This document shows positions 11,931 to 24,104 of a DNA stretch of 64,000 nucleotides, piece after piece. The notes beneath the pieces are model-generated. The model saw only the letters and a program-made list of their open reading frames with translations. It had not been told where the DNA came from and ran no database searches. Numbering within the stretch: position 1 is the first letter of the stretch; every line of letters starts with the position of its first letter. Made by a program: the position numbers and the translations under genes. The stretch is taken from the NCBI GenBank assembly GCA_021234155.1, contig JAJEKV010000065.1:1807567-1871566 (forward strand). Direction: 5' to 3'. The stretch comes from Isoetes taiwanensis. Taxonomy: Eukaryota > Streptophyta > Lycopodiopsida > Isoetales > Isoetaceae.

Positions 11931-12080
11931 TGCAATGCTTTCTGTTGAGCAATAAAGTGAGGATCGGCACCGGCCCCGCCACGCCCATTTGAGTAACTTC
12001 GGCACGCATACCATCGAAGTCATTTGCCTTCCCATTAAACAAGGTGACCTAGCAAGCGCACTAATGACGTGGTGCAATTT

Positions 12081-14354
12081 GCAGATTCCTTTTTGAAAAC
12101 ACGTAAATTCGGTATTTTTGACCCTCTTTTAAAAGAAAGCGGGCAGTGAAAAAAGTTTCAATCCAAAAGGTACACATTTAACAGAGAGGATGACATTTGT
12201 TGCTTCAAGTCAAACTAAAAAAATAGTACTATTTTGAAACACTAAAATGCAAGGGAAAAGAAAAATGTCTATGCGCATAGATATGGCGATATCAATTCAA
12301 TTAATATTTCAAAACATTTTTTTAATATCAAGGGGACATTTTTTTGCGGGAACTTCTTCTTTAGTATCAATATCAATGAGCGTATAGTGTTTTCGCGTGT
12401 AAAATCTTTTGAGTCTTTTTTATCGTGTATAGCATTTGCCTATCGTGCATGCATAGGCGGAACCTAATTTATATTCCTTCAAAACCCTAGGTTTGTGAAA
12501 TAATCATGAAAAGAGCTTTTGATAAGATTTGTTTTTGCCTCCTCGCATATAAATAATAAGTCCATTTATATGACCATTATCTTTGAGTATCACGCTCATT
12601 CTATTACAAAGATTGTGTAAATTGATATGTCCCAAAATAACATGCTATAACCACGCGTGAACTTCCTCACTTTTCGGAACATTTTTTTCTCCTCTTCAAG
12701 ATTTTGAAGGTCTTCAAGAGGAATGAGCTACAAGCATAGCTATAATTTTTGTGTAACCAAATGCTCTTTTGTTCGGAGGCTTTTCTTTGTCTAAGCTCAA
12801 AGCGAAGTATTTTCAAAATATTTTTCTGTTTTATGCGTGTCCATCTTGGCGCATCACATAAAAAGTTTTTTGTTTTGTTTGCAACTATCGCGCATAGGAA
12901 AAATCTTTTTTGTTTGTCTGGCGTCTGCATCACACATAGGCCAAAGTTTATAGGCAAAAGCTTTTTTGTTTGTCAGGAGTCTATCTGGCGCATAGGCAAA
13001 ATATTTTTTTGTTTTATGCAGGTGTCTGCGAGCATAGGCAAAAGTTTTGTTGTTTGTCCGATCACTATGCACACAAAGGCAAAGCTTTCTCACTTATGCT
13101 AGGTTGTCTAGACTTGTAAAGTTGTCACTTAAGTATGCTAGGATCAAACACACGCAAGCGGATCAAGCATGATCAATTGAACTCAAAATGTAAAACAAGA
13201 ATACATCTCGAGAACAAAATTGGCGATATGTGTATGGACCAACTTGCAAAAGCTGCAAAGGGAATGGAGAACACGGATGCTTTGGCGTAAAGCGAACCTC
13301 CTACACAAAGTCTTATAAATTAATGGCGATGATCCAAATGCTATATTTCAATTGCTATATCTTTGCAAAGAGTTCACAAGAGGTTATCAACTTCCATATT
13401 CCATTACAAGTAAGAGTCTAAAGCATAAATTAATTTGACATGCTTCGAGAGACAAGCAACTCTTCCAAAAACATGGCGACTACTGCACGTATTTGGCTCT
13501 AGAAATTTATTACAAAGAAAAGAAACAACTCAAATTATCTTAAAATTTTACCTTAAAAGTACTTGCAAAATTGCCAAAATCCACACCGCAAAATCATCTT
13601 TCAAATCACCTTAAACTCTATTCACAAAAGAAAAAGGAACAAATTCATCTCCAAACATGTGCAAAATGCAATCATTGCAATGGAGAAGTTTTGATGAATC
13701 ATAAATATTCCTTTTTTTGTTGAAGGCTAATGTTTGTGTAGCTTATACGTGTTGAAAATTTATTGTTACTTTCAATGTTTATTATAACACTTGATTCAAA
13801 TAAGCTAGAGAAAAATGTAGACAATGAAATAATGTCATAATCCACATTGGGAAGCCTTTAAAACTAGGGTGTCGGTGTGAGGAATTTTCAAAGGGAAAGG
13901 CTTAGATCATTAGTCAATTTAACAAATAAAAATTTTTTGCAACACTAGGCTTGCTAGTTTAGTGCCCTAAAATTGGATCAATATAATACATGCATGAAGT
14001 TATTAGAAATCCATTATAATGAGCGCTATCTACGAACCATTTATAGTTTTAGTATACTCATGGGAAAGATATCTCTAGTCCGAGAGTGTGTGTGTTTCAC
14101 AACATATTATTAATAGATGGTGGATTAATAATGGGGTTTAATTTCAGAGGTTTAGAAAGGCAATTAACTTTACAATGTCACGTTTTAATTACACATTATT
14201 TTTTTTTTTTAAATACAAGGTGAGAAAACGAGGTCCAAATCACGTATGTTTACGGACATATAGACAAGATGGGCCGAAGAGAAATGTTCGCGGTGCCTTG
14301 GCCATGCATGATAAATTTTTTGTACATATTAAATCATTAATAGCCAAGCAAAAA
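12081..14354. other. AT-rich stretch without gene
   Basis: No coding region is recognised. It holds the degenerate tandem block annotated separately at 12,775-13,105 and a T-run of 12 at about 14,199-14,210. The rest is AT-rich with no ORF above about 100 codons outside the tandem block. Confidence 0.45.
12775..13105. repeat. Degenerate tandem repeat, roughly 50-60 bp unit
   Basis: A phrase built from 'gcataggcaaaa', 'ttttttgttt' and 'gtctg/gtcag' recurs about five or six times (near 12,850, 12,890, 12,940, 12,990, 13,030 and 13,075). Units vary in length and have many substitutions. The repeat opens a frame on both strands (plus 12,749-13,102, minus 12,957-12,667 and 13,093-12,854), which explains those ORFs without any gene. 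Confidence 0.6.
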
Positions 14355-14441
14355 TAAATTCTTATTATAGACTTTTACACATCTCCACCTACCATCATCA
14401 GTGATAGTAGTCTTCCAAACTATGAATTTCTATTATATATC
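14355..14441 (+). repeat. Repeat R, copy 1, left part (split by LINE C)
   Basis: From 'aattcttattatagactttta' onwards these about 90 bases match 47,265-47,352 closely. The match stops after 'attatatat' at about 14,441 and resumes at about 16,985, on the far side of LINE copy C. The repeat class is unknown. Confidence 0.6.
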
Positions 14442-16985
14442 TTGTCAAAGTGGCATTAGAAATTTTCGGGAAAAGAAGGAAAGAAAGGAAAATAATGCCT
14501 TCAAATCTTCAATATGGTGCGATGATGAATGCAAGGAGCGAGAGAAGGAAAGTCAAGGGCTTAGAGGTAAGGAAACATATCAAAAGGAAAGAGCGATATA
14601 CACGAAGTTCTTGAAAGCAAAGAGGAATAAGAATCGATGCAACATCAATGGGGACTGGCCAAGCTAATCAAAAACAACCCATAAAGTTCCGGGGTGGATT
14701 TAAAGAGAAGAAGCAAGGGAATAGGGAGGTGAAAACACACAAGGTAGCATTGGAGCGGCCGGATGGGAGAAATATCTTGAAAAATTATATAAGGCAGGGG
14801 GCATCTCGGCACAATACGAAGCGCAAATGATAGATCGCCCGTGCTTCAATGTACGAGGAAGTGATGACAAACATTGAATGGGATGGCCAATATGTCAAGG
14901 CCCCAGACCTATCACGGATTAACGGTGGAAGTACTAAAATGTGCGAAGACACCATTTTAGTAAAGCGGTGGCGAGAGATATTCAATGGGATAATACACAC
15001 ACGGGGCTCCCGGACGAGATGGGCATACAACGAGGGTCATACCCCCTACACAGGGGGAGTAAAGCGAGGAACACGGAAACTACTGAGGACAATAATGGTA
15101 AGCTCCATTTTCTTAAAATGGTAGTGGGGAAGGTCCTAGATAATAAATTAAAGCAATGGGCGAGGCGGGGAATTTGAGAGCTGGGGGCAAGCGGGCTTGA
15201 GACGGAGAACACTCAACAGAGACCATCTAGTAACTCTCAGGATACTAATAGAGCATAATAGGGGCCACGGAAAGAAAGTGATATCTTTGTTTGTGGACTT
15301 GAGAAAAAACTTTTGACCACGGTACCAAGGGAAAAGCTCATACTGAGGCTCATAGACATCACGTGCACTTAGAGACATGGTAGGGGCAATTGCGAGATTG
15401 TACTATAATGTATATGCAAAGATAGAAGAAGAAGGAAAGGCAATAAAGCTGCGATGACCACGGGAGTCAAGCAGGGGATGTCCTTTATCCCCAACTTGTT
15501 TGGAATATATATAGATGCCCTCTGAGGTTTTTATAGCGAGAACAGACAAGGGGCGTGGGCGGCTCCTACACTTGGGGAACCAAGGTACCTATCATGTTAT
15601 ATCTTGATGATTTGGGCATGATGGCCACAAAGAACAAGGGAATGCACAGGTTCTTTGAAACTACTAGAGATCTTACGTGAAAAGGCAGGGCTAACAAAGT
15701 GAATCTTACAAAAACCAAAATAGTCTTTTTGGTAGCAGGGAATAGTCACAAGCCGTTCAAATATCTAGGGACGAGAATTAGAAGAAGCAGCAGTACAAAT
15801 ACCTAGGGTATGATCATGCAACCTGGGGAAATGGGCGAAAGGGGGATGCTAGATTCAAGCGACCATAGGAAGCTACTACAAAAAAACGCAATAGAAAGCA
15901 GAATAATAAATTTGGGAAATCAAATGCTACCTATTCGAAGACGGTGAAGTACAACCGGTATTTAGAGGGGCAGAAGCACGAGGGGCCGGGGCTAACAGAC
16001 AAGAAGTGGGAAAAACAAGAAGGTATTTTCAGACAGCTGCATAAACAGGAATTCAAACTGAGAGCAAACACGCCATTGATAATTATAGTGTATGAGACAG
16101 GACAGAAACCTATGGAGGTGAGAGCATGGGGAAAGGACCATCGGATACATCATAAGAAATAATCACGGTGGGAAGTCGAGAAGTTAGCGAGCGCCGCAAT
16201 CAACGAATCAGCAAAGGCACACATCACCACAAAAGCGGTGGATGGTTTAGGGATGTAGCAATATGGACAAGAGAAATGGGGATGAATCTGAGTGAACCCG
16301 ATCAATGAAGGCCAATGGAATGAGGAGTGGGCGGTAAAGCTACGCGGGCATGGCTACTGAAGCACCAGGACCTAAAAACACTCGGCTCATGTCAATATTC
16401 AAGCGTGAGTGGATGATAGGACAACAAATGTACCAAGATAACATGCTTGGAAAGCGGAGAAGAGATACCTTAGCAAAGTTCGGGATGGGGTGCCATGATC
16501 GAGAATTGAAAAGGGCGGTGGAGGAAAATAGACAAAGCGAGACGGACTATGCGAGAATCCGTGTGAGAATGGAAGTAGAGGGCGAAAACCACATGCTCAA
16601 TGAATGTCAGGGGGACAACCGGTACATGCCATAATGGCAAGGGACGAAACAATGAGAGATCTGGCGGATCAATACGAGAGATCTTTGAGCGGACATCCGG
16701 AAACACACGAACAAAAGGGCTTACGATATGAGTTGCTCAAGAGGCAAATCATAGATGCCCACTAAGCGTCTGACTTAAAGTCGTTTGATATAGACACACA
16801 CACGCGGCCTAGCCTAGACGAACAAAGTAGGGTGCCGGCATTAATAGGAAAAAGTGAGCCTTCGGAAAAGGCTACAACAAAACAGCGTGACGAGCTAGTA
16901 GCCCCCATCAGGGAGCTCGCCCATGCTACACAAGTCCAGAGGCCTCAGGGCACAAGGGACAATAATGTATTCTATTCTATTCTAT
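14442..16985 (+). mobile_element. Non-L1 LINE, copy C, inserted in repeat R
   Basis: Starts in the linker between endonuclease and RT ('WCDDECKEREKE' at about 14,515-14,552), so it is 5'-truncated. It continues with 'NYxTIMVSSIF'-like text at about 15,080-15,110, 'QAGxRRRTLNRDHLVTLRIL' at about 15,190-15,250, motif A 'SLFVDLRKTFD' at about 15,282-15,316, a 'GIYIDAL'-like motif B at about 15,500-15,525, 'YLDDLGMMA' at about 15,598-15,626 and a zinc-knuckle remnant 'ENHMLNECQ' at about 16,583-16,610. It ends in (TATTC)n at 16,969-16,985. Stops and frameshifts are numerous. Both boundaries are fixed by comparison with the uninterrupted R copy at 47 kb. Confidence 0.75.
14985..15660 (+). pseudogene. 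LINE reverse transcriptase remnant (copy C)
   Basis: RT motifs run in the expected order: fingers block around 15,060-15,165 in two frames, 'KLKQWARRG' at about 15,147, motif A 'FVDLRKTFD' (aspartates present) at about 15,288-15,316, motif B region at about 15,460-15,525 and the catalytic box as 'YLDDLG' at 15,598-15,617. This copy keeps both catalytic aspartate regions but is broken by at least four stops or frame changes. The sequence is more diverged from A and B than those are from each other, and much less GC-rich. Confidence 0.65.
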
Positions 16986-17476
16986 ACCACATGCATCTTC
17001 AAAAAAGAATTGTAAGAGAGGGTCAATATCCCTCTAGATGGCTGAGTTTGTTGCATAACATCTTCCTTCAATTAGGGTCGGAGATAGTGCAATTTGATCA
17101 GTATATCTAGAAGGTGTCATTGCATTGAATGTGATTCAGACTATGGATGTTTTAAGCTACGTTGTGAGCTTCTATTAACAGCTTTTTAATATTATTGTAT
17201 GTTCCTTAATTGTTGATTATTATTTGTAATTGTAGTACAATATATCTAAGCTCTGAGAATCTAATTTACATTTTTGCTTTTTCGGTTAGCAAAAATAGCC
17301 AAGTGAAAATTTATAGTACATAATTCAAAAGTTTTGCCAAGTCAAAATACATATAAATATAATAATAATAACAACTAGCGAAATGTATATCATAAAATAC
17401 TGTAAAATTTTGAAAAATAGCCAAACCATTTTTTATGAAAAAATATATAGTATGCTTAATTTTTTCCCTGGTCTCG
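16986..17476 (+). repeat. Repeat R, copy 1, right part
   Basis: From 'catcttcaaaaaagaattgta' to 'ttaattttttccctg' this matches 47,367-47,822 nearly base for base with small indels. With 14,355-14,441 it forms one R element of about 580 bases split by LINE C. The repeat has no ORF. I see no clear terminal inverted repeat, so it may be a solo LTR fragment, a MITE or a LINE 3' region. Confidence 0.65.
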
Positions 17477-18421
17477 TGCCTAAACCAAAATAGTCATGGA
17501 TTATAAGTGCTCCAACATTGAGGCAGAGATCATGGATCATATTTGGATCTAGTGTCTCCAGATAGTTCATATCCTTAGGCTCCTCTTGTGGGATAAATGC
17601 ATTGTGCTTGAGGCTCTAGTGTTGATGGCATATGCCTGTGCTTGTACTGCAAGATGAAGTTTTGTTTTCGTGTACTTTGCTTTTCACTAATAAAACTTTC
17701 ATCCTGAAATGATTTTAACTCTGTACTGTGCATAGCTAATTTAAAGACATCGAAGTGCATTCACATCATCAATCTTTTAACTATCCTAGCATGTTTTCCA
17801 ATCATATACTGCAACATAATTGAGAGGTGGAAAGGTTTGAGATTTATTCCCTGAAAAACATTTGTGAACCTTATAGATGTAATGCAATTCTTTTTCGCAA
17901 TTTGAAATGTTAAACTAGGCGCTGGTTATACCAAACGAGGTCGAGGTCATGGTAGTTGTCAAGTTTTTTGCGCGAGGGAAATTTTATAGTTTTCGAATTT
18001 TGGGTCACCATTTTTGGCATCTTCAATATTCACAATCTTTTGTACTTGGCAAGCTTCTGTTATGATTATGACACTCTCAATAATTGTCTAATTTTCGGAG
18101 CATTGAATTTTTGGTACTTACTTCTTTTACATCCCTATCTAAGGGACTTCTTGTACTCAAATTTCAAAGCTCAATAAGAACACTTCACTTGGCCAGTTAA
18201 TTGTGTCACATGACCCATCCTAGGAATATTGCATTTCGGATGACCATGTATACTAATTGCTCCTTGTAATGGGTTTATTGCATTTTGGATAACCATCTAT
18301 ACCATTTGCTCCTTGCAATGAGTTTACAATTGGTTTCAAGATTTGATTTTGAGATATTTGTTTTACTTTTAACATTGACCCAATATTTCCCTAGCTAAAA
18401 GCCCAACAAATTTGGATGATT
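17477..18421. other. AT-rich stretch, short duplication near the end
   Basis: No gene recognised. A phrase around 'ttgcattt.ggat.accat.tatac' with 'gctccttg.aatg.gttt' occurs twice at about 18,228-18,276 and 18,279-18,327, a roughly 50-bp tandem duplication. The ORF at 17,956-18,177 is rich in phenylalanine and leucine, matches nothing I know and is probably chance. Confidence 0.4.
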
Positions 18422-18535
18422 TTTCTAGTATAAATATGTAGCAAAATAACATGGGATTCAGGAAATTTGATATGGATATAATTCGAAACCATAGACCATA
18501 TCCTAAAATAATTCAATGGGTTATTATAAAAAAGT
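18422..18535 (+). mobile_element. SINE 3'-end fragment
   Basis: Matches the 3' half of the SINE units at 23.7-25.2 kb: 'tatgtagcaaaataacatggga', 'gatatggatataat', 'accatagaccatatc' and 'ttcaatgggttattata' followed by an A-run, in the same order. The tRNA-like head is missing. It abuts the truncated L1 that starts at 18,536. Confidence 0.6.
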
Positions 18536-19101
18536 AGTAGTTTTGTGGTGGCAAGTGATCCATAGATGCCTCGAGAGTCAACAAGGTTAGTCTATAAAAT
18601 GGATAATCATTTCGAGCTCGTCCTTTATGCCGCAAAGGGTTGAGAGTATTGAGCATTGTTTTTCTTGTGTGGCGGCTTTGGGCATGGTCTTGGTTGTTGA
18701 CCCTATTTGGCATGTCTCGATCTAGCCGAGCAAATTTTGCTTGCTATCTATCCCGATGCTTGGCCCAAACTACGGAAACGAGCTTTTCATCTCGCATGTG
18801 GCTGGCTTTTATGGTCAATCTGGAAGAGAAGGAGGTTGTTTATCTTTAAGGGCGTAGATACTACATATGAGATTGTTCTTCAGTGGGTGCAAAATAAAAT
18901 TGTTATAGCTTACAATTGTTCTTCTCTTGATCAAGAGAAGAAAGTACTGATCTGGTATACTTACCTTCAGATTCACTCTTTTTGCATAGGCAGGTGGTTG
19001 TCAGTTGGATCGGTTTGTCCACTGGGTTTATAATCTGTCTTTGCATTTTATGTTGCTCTAGTGTTTAGTTGGTGAATAAAGCTTGTCAAAAAAAAAAAAA
19101 A
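18536..19101 (+). mobile_element. L1-type LINE, 3' end only
   Basis: A 5'-truncated plant L1. The start reads 'VWWQVIHRCL' in one frame, then 'ESIEHCF' and 'WLLWSIWKRRR' in others, which are the order of the zf-RVT zinc-binding tail of plant L1 ORF2 (residues before the first cysteine, the ExxxHC block, then the W..W..R block). An untranslated tail with 'gtgaataaagcttgtc' follows, ending in poly(A) at 19,088-19,101. Frames change twice. The poly(A) tail and early truncation are usual for L1 retrotransposition. Confidence 0.65.
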
Positions 19102-19284
19102 GTTTGAAGCAGGCCCAAGGAAGTTGGAAGTCCATGGTTGTGGGTGTATACATGGAATAAATTCCTATTTTTTGAGTTTTTAGCATATTTGCTTATTAAC
19201 ATAGTTAGATGCGCTTATGTAGGACCGTAGTTTGTAAATAGGGTTTGACTAAATGATTGCTATTGTTTTTTCCTTCTTCTGGGT

Positions 19285-19286
19285 GG

Positions 19287-19381
<95 letters not shown>

Positions 19382-19383
19382 GG
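19285..19383 (+). repeat. (TTG)n microsatellite, about 33 units
   Basis: An essentially perfect GTT/TTG run of about 99 bases. On the minus strand it makes a polythreonine open frame, which I regard as an artefact of the repeat. Confidence 0.95.
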
Positions 19384-22300
19384 ACTTGGGTATGCCTTTC
19401 TATTAGGGCATAATTGCAGGTAAAAACAAGTCATTCCTTATAGACTTTCCCTTTCAGCCAATGGCATAGCTCAGGTTTGATTTTTGGGAGGTGATTGGTA
19501 GGAGTTTGAATCTATTGCTTTTCGTATCTAAAATAGGGTTTAAGCGTGCTTTTAGTCTTTTAATGGATTTTTGTTTAGACCATTGTGTATTTCTAGTTTT
19601 GCCTTATGTTTTTCTAGTTGTCGCGATTTAATGATTATGAGCATGTTACATGATATTCCTTGATTTTGCAAAATATTCGAGCTTTAATTGAAGCGCCAAT
19701 ACTTTTATTACTATTGGTGGTCGTGATTGTAAATTAGAAGGCCAACTACGACATCAATAATACTATTTGTTCTTGATCAACATCTTGGCCTATCTCTATG
19801 CGAACGATGCGACTGGCCTATGTTGGCTTTTGGGATTTCTTTGTTTCTTTATTAAAATAGTACTTGGAAATGTGACTTCTTAATATGGATGTTGTTTTAA
19901 ATGCACAATGCTTAGAGTAGTAAATAGCTTCCAATTCTCACAAATCTATAGGTGCCTTTGTTATTTTTTCAAGGTACTCCTATGTATGAGTACATAATAT
20001 AGTTCTCCACGCAAGCAAAGTTAGTGTCAAATTAATTTTATTTCCACCAAACTACAGGACATTTAGAAGAAACATACTACATGGTACATTTATGCATACA
20101 AGCAGAAAAGTTACCTAGATGTATGACATTTGTTGGTTTGTGCTTTCCAATTGTAATGAAGATGTTGAATACTCTTTAGATGTTCATCTCATGAGCATGA
20201 ATAAAGAATCTATTATATCTGTAGGTAGCATCTGGAAAATTGGGAACTCAAAGAAGCAGGGGCACCAGTTTGTCAAATATTGCTTGATTATAGTATGCCA
20301 TTTTCATCATGATAATGCATTGGAAAGGAAAAGTAGGGATGCACTATTGCTTCCATCTATTATTGCTTGCAGCTCTTCAAAGTCAATGTCAAGTTCAGAC
20401 AACCTTGCTTAACGACAAAAAATAGCGGATTTGCCCAAGAAGCTACATAAAGGCATTCCCCTGTGCAAAATCGAAGAACCAAGAAAGCTTAAGGCATAAC
20501 CCAAATCTACATCAATTAGGTTGCAAAACAGCTCAGAATGAATGCTGGTTACATTACAAAGCAAAAAGTTCCTTTTTGTTCTAGAATGGATGATTTTGTA
20601 ACGAGGGTCGATTCTCCTACAGCTTAGAGTATAGAACACAAGATTGAGAACATGCTCTTGCTTCAATAGTTACATGGGTAGGTATCATATAGGTCCCAAC
20701 CGTTATTCTAATCCAGTTCAGATTCCTCCGTGCAGTAGATGGTGAAAAAGGCTCATCTCAGCATGTGACACATAATTCTTTAGAATCGTTGAACTATTGC
20801 AGATAGAGATATCTCAACTGACTTCATCACTAATACAGAACTCATTACAAATGTAAAGAAACTTATCTCTAACTGTAGTCATGAAATGCCATGGCTCATT
20901 CCGCGAATTTCTTCACTAGGATATGGACTGTGTATTTGGCACATCCAGCACTCTTATATGTACTGCAATAGCAACTGGTCTTTAATACACAACATATAAA
21001 TAGGTATAAAGTATATCTGCAGCTTGTTAAATTTAAGAAACACAAAGGTTCGAGTTGTCAGTTACTTGTGCCACATAAAGCAGAGAGTGCATAGACAGTT
21101 ACTATCCCAATTTAACCATCCAAAATAGGAGCTTATGTTCTGAAAGGACACTAATTGCCACGTCCAATGATCCATTCTAAACTTGGGTAAGCAGCTCTTA
21201 TCTTAGCCTTTCATTTTTCAAAAGATAATGATGGCATTACAAATCAACAAGTAGGAATGGCTTACAAGAAGCTCAGTGTTGAAAAGTGGTAAAGAATGAC
21301 AGAGGTAATGTGACTACGTTGGATTGGCCAAAGTCACATGTGTTGGAAGGATCCTTCTGATATAAGAGCAAAAACATTGCAGAAATGCTAGTCCAATGGG
21401 GACTAAGCATTTGGTCTTGATTATAGCAGAATCAACTCTTTGAAACATCAAATTATATGGGTAAGAATGGTTTGCACCATGCACAATGCTAAATTTGCTA
21501 TAGCAGAGGAAGGATTGAAAAAGGTTAATTATCAGTATGCGCCTAAATATAGCGTTGTACTCTGTCCATCTAATAGGCAGTTCTCTTCGAAACATATGCA
21601 TCAAGCACCACAAATCCAAGCTCTGGATATTTTCTTCATGCAGGAAAATCCAAGACAACTAACTCTAACTCTTACTGGGTAACATTGGATGCTGATTCAG
21701 GCTCTAAACCTCAGACGGACTAAACTACTTATGGAGGGCAATGACAACAGGACACCATTGAATTTCATGATCAGAGTGATACTCCTATCAACAGAACTTG
21801 GCAAGGCAGAACATGGTAAAAGCACATCAATGGGCAGAAATTTGGGTTCTAACTTTCTACTATAAACAGAGATTTTACCTGGAATTGGACTCACCAAAGG
21901 AGAAATGGAACTTTGCACGAAAGATAAATTTGCTGATTTGAATGCCCTATAAAAGCAGAAATGCTTGCTGCACAGAACTTGTTGGCAGAGATGAAACTGT
22001 CCAGAGCCCAGACCTAATGCATTGTATTCCGGAAACAAAAAACGAAGCAAACTCTAAAGACAAAATCGAAAGGCAAAATATGCAGCCCTCAGTGGAAAAT
22101 AATATTAAAAAAATGATGGCCTCCCTCTGCGTAACGGCACCTGCAGGTGCTGCGCTACTCACCACCCACACAGAAAGAAAGAAAAAATTTACTTGGAAGA
22201 ATCCTTTTGAAGTGGCAAGGCAAAGCCCTACATCACCCGAACAGAAGCAAAAGAGCTAAAGCATGTCCAGAAAACCGGATCAATATTTTGTACAAAGGGG

Positions 22301-23299
22301 TCTGGTAGATAGAAGATCCATCGGCCCATGAATGATCAAGCAGAGATAGAGCTAAATGGAGGGTGAGCCGAAAACAGAACAAATTGGCACAGAAAAATGA
22401 GGCTGATTCAGGAAGTCGGCCCAGAATGGCAGGAATTTAATGCCCGCATTGAATACCAGGTGAGCTATGCGAGAGCGCATTCAAGGCGCGAAGAGGGCAG
22501 AGCAAGAAAATAAACAGAAAGCAATTAGGCCTTCTTTGGCACTAATAATCAAGCGGCCTAACCTGGACTAATGCCAAGAAGCAGGAATTTTTCTGAAATG
22601 CGTCAAAATCCTTCAACATTCTGGGATAGTGGCAAAAAGGTGGTTACCTTTTCTGCATTATTCTATGCCGGATTAAGATGCCATATGCCGTCTAATCTGT
22701 GCGTTTTTTGCCAATCTTTGCCGTAGTACCCTTCTTTTTCTGGTTGAAACCTGGCAGAGATCAGAAGTCCGGCAGGCTTTTTGAATGGAGCTACCTTTTT
22801 TTTACGGATTTAACAAGAGGGATTAAATGCGCCCAGCTCTGCTACAAATCTGTTTGTGGGCGTACTTTCCTTGCCCACTTGAAACTCAAAACTCAAGAAC
22901 AACAACTATTTTTTTTTTGGAACATGACAGTCATGCCGGCTCCGTTTCGGCTAATCGAAGAGTTGGCTTGTTGGGTTTAGCGCAGGAAGAATGGCCGGAT
23001 CGCCGGACTTGGTTATGGCGGTGAAGGCAAGCCGGGTAGAAGAATTGCGAAACCCATTCCCATCTCCGAATATATTGTTAGGCTGCCCAAAAGACAAGAT
23101 AAGCTAAGACGAGGATCCCATTGAAGCGCCTCCTCCCATCTCCGTTGCTATTTTCTGGGGTCTTTTCTAATTTCCCTGGCCTTAGATTTGTGAAACTAGA
23201 GATTCAATGGTGTAGATTGATGCCACTTCAGATTTTGATGAGGTGGAAATTACACGTGGATAGGCTAGAATTTGAGGAAAGGTCATTAGGCGGTAGGGT
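19384..23299. other. Unassigned AT-rich stretch, no gene recognised
   Basis: Open frames of 80-118 codons occur (20,119-20,412 plus; 21,314-21,658 minus; 21,697-22,050 minus; 21,942-22,259 plus; 22,699-22,980 plus). None shows a domain, and several overlap each other on opposite strands. The texture of 20.4-22.6 kb, slightly richer in GC and with many A-rich blocks, suggests an old transposon or spliced-transcript remnant, but no motif supports a specific call. Confidence 0.35.
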
Positions 23300-23324
23300 A
23301 AAAAAAAAAAAAAAAAAAAAAAAA
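23300..23324 (+). repeat. Poly(A) tract
   Basis: About 24 consecutive A residues directly ahead of 'catagatttaagataaaaa', the phrase that precedes each SINE head in the cluster that follows. It is probably the tail of a preceding SINE or L1 copy. Confidence 0.8.
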
Positions 23325-23344
23325 CATAGATTTAAGATAAAAAG

Positions 23345-24104
23345 CAAATCCACGTTAGCTCCTTTGGTTAAATTGGTTAAAGTAGTCTTATTAGGACATT
23401 GAGTTATTTTTGATAGGGGTTCGAGCTCCAGTATTTCATAATCTAACCTTAAGCGAAATTATAGAGGCTCGATATACCATGGAACCTTAGGCAAACTTCA
23501 TTTGACATCTCAAAATCATAAACCCCCAAATCTCCTTGGTTAAATTGGTTAAAGTAGTCTTATTAGGACATTGAGTTATTTTTGGTAGGGGTTCGAGCTC
23601 CGTATTTCATAATCTAACCTTAAGCTTAAGTCATTATAGAGGCTCGATATACCATCGTAACCTTAGGCAAACTCGTGATTTGACATCTCAAAATCATAGG
23701 ATAAAATCCGCGTTAGCTCACTGGTTAAATTGGTTAAAGTAGTCTTATTAGGACATTGAGTTATTTTGATAGGGGTTCGAGCTCCCGTATTTCATAATCT
23801 AACCTTAAGCGAAGTCGTATAGAGGCTCGATATACCTTCAGAACCTTAGGCAAACTCGTATTTGACATCTCAAAATCATAGGCGCCCCAAATCATAAATG
23901 AACATAAGTGAAACGAGAGGTGTAGAGAGGCTCCAACATCCGGTCTGGGCCATAGAATTGGCAAATCCGACGACTGTGGTAGTCCAGGGTGCACCTCGTT
24001 TAGAATATGTAGCAAAATAACATGGGATTCTAGGGAATTTAATATGGATATAATTCTCGAAACCATAGACCATATCCCTAAAATAATTCAATGGATTATT
24101 ATAA
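23345..24104 (+). mobile_element. SINE cluster part 1: two heads plus one full unit
   Basis: Three tRNA-like heads lie here, with B-box-like GGTTCGAGCT words at about 23,418, 23,590 and 23,774. Each is preceded by a TTAGCTC..TGGTTAAATTGG A-box-like word about 55 bases upstream and 'attaggacattgagttatttt' between them. The first two units stop after 'atctcaaaatcata' (about 165 bases). The third continues through 'gaggctccaac', 'ggtagtccagggtgcacctcgttt' and 'ccatagaccatatcc' to 'ttattata' at 24,104. RNA polymerase III SINEs have this design: internal A and B boxes in a tRNA-derived head, a body and an A-rich or simple tail. Confidence 0.65.

Larger units (their letters stand above)
9967..12080 (-). 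mobile_element. Non-L1 LINE, copy B, 5'-truncated and decayed
   Basis: GC-rich and on the minus strand. It reads from an RTIMV-type RT block (about 11,850), a motif A remnant with 'FDTAPRKA' (about 11,690), 'SPTLFGLYIDRLEPL' (about 11,440) and an altered 'LCDDVDL' active-site block (about 11,360), to a C-terminal 'GAIEDESP' block (about 10,390). It ends in a 3' untranslated region with (TTCC)n at 9967-9987. Over the 3' 200 bases it matches copy A closely. Copy B keeps motif A while A has lost it. The left part (ORF1 and endonuclease) is absent, as expected of 5' truncation. Several frameshifts and stops mean it is dead. Confidence 0.7.

Noticed and set aside
3030-12080. Prokaryotic-origin or horizontally acquired GC-rich island
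   Set aside because: The GC-rich DNA is explained by LINE copies with eukaryotic RT and endonuclease motifs and LINE-type 3' tails.
19249-19434. Polythreonine ORF on the minus strand
   Set aside because: It is the (TTG)n microsatellite read backwards.
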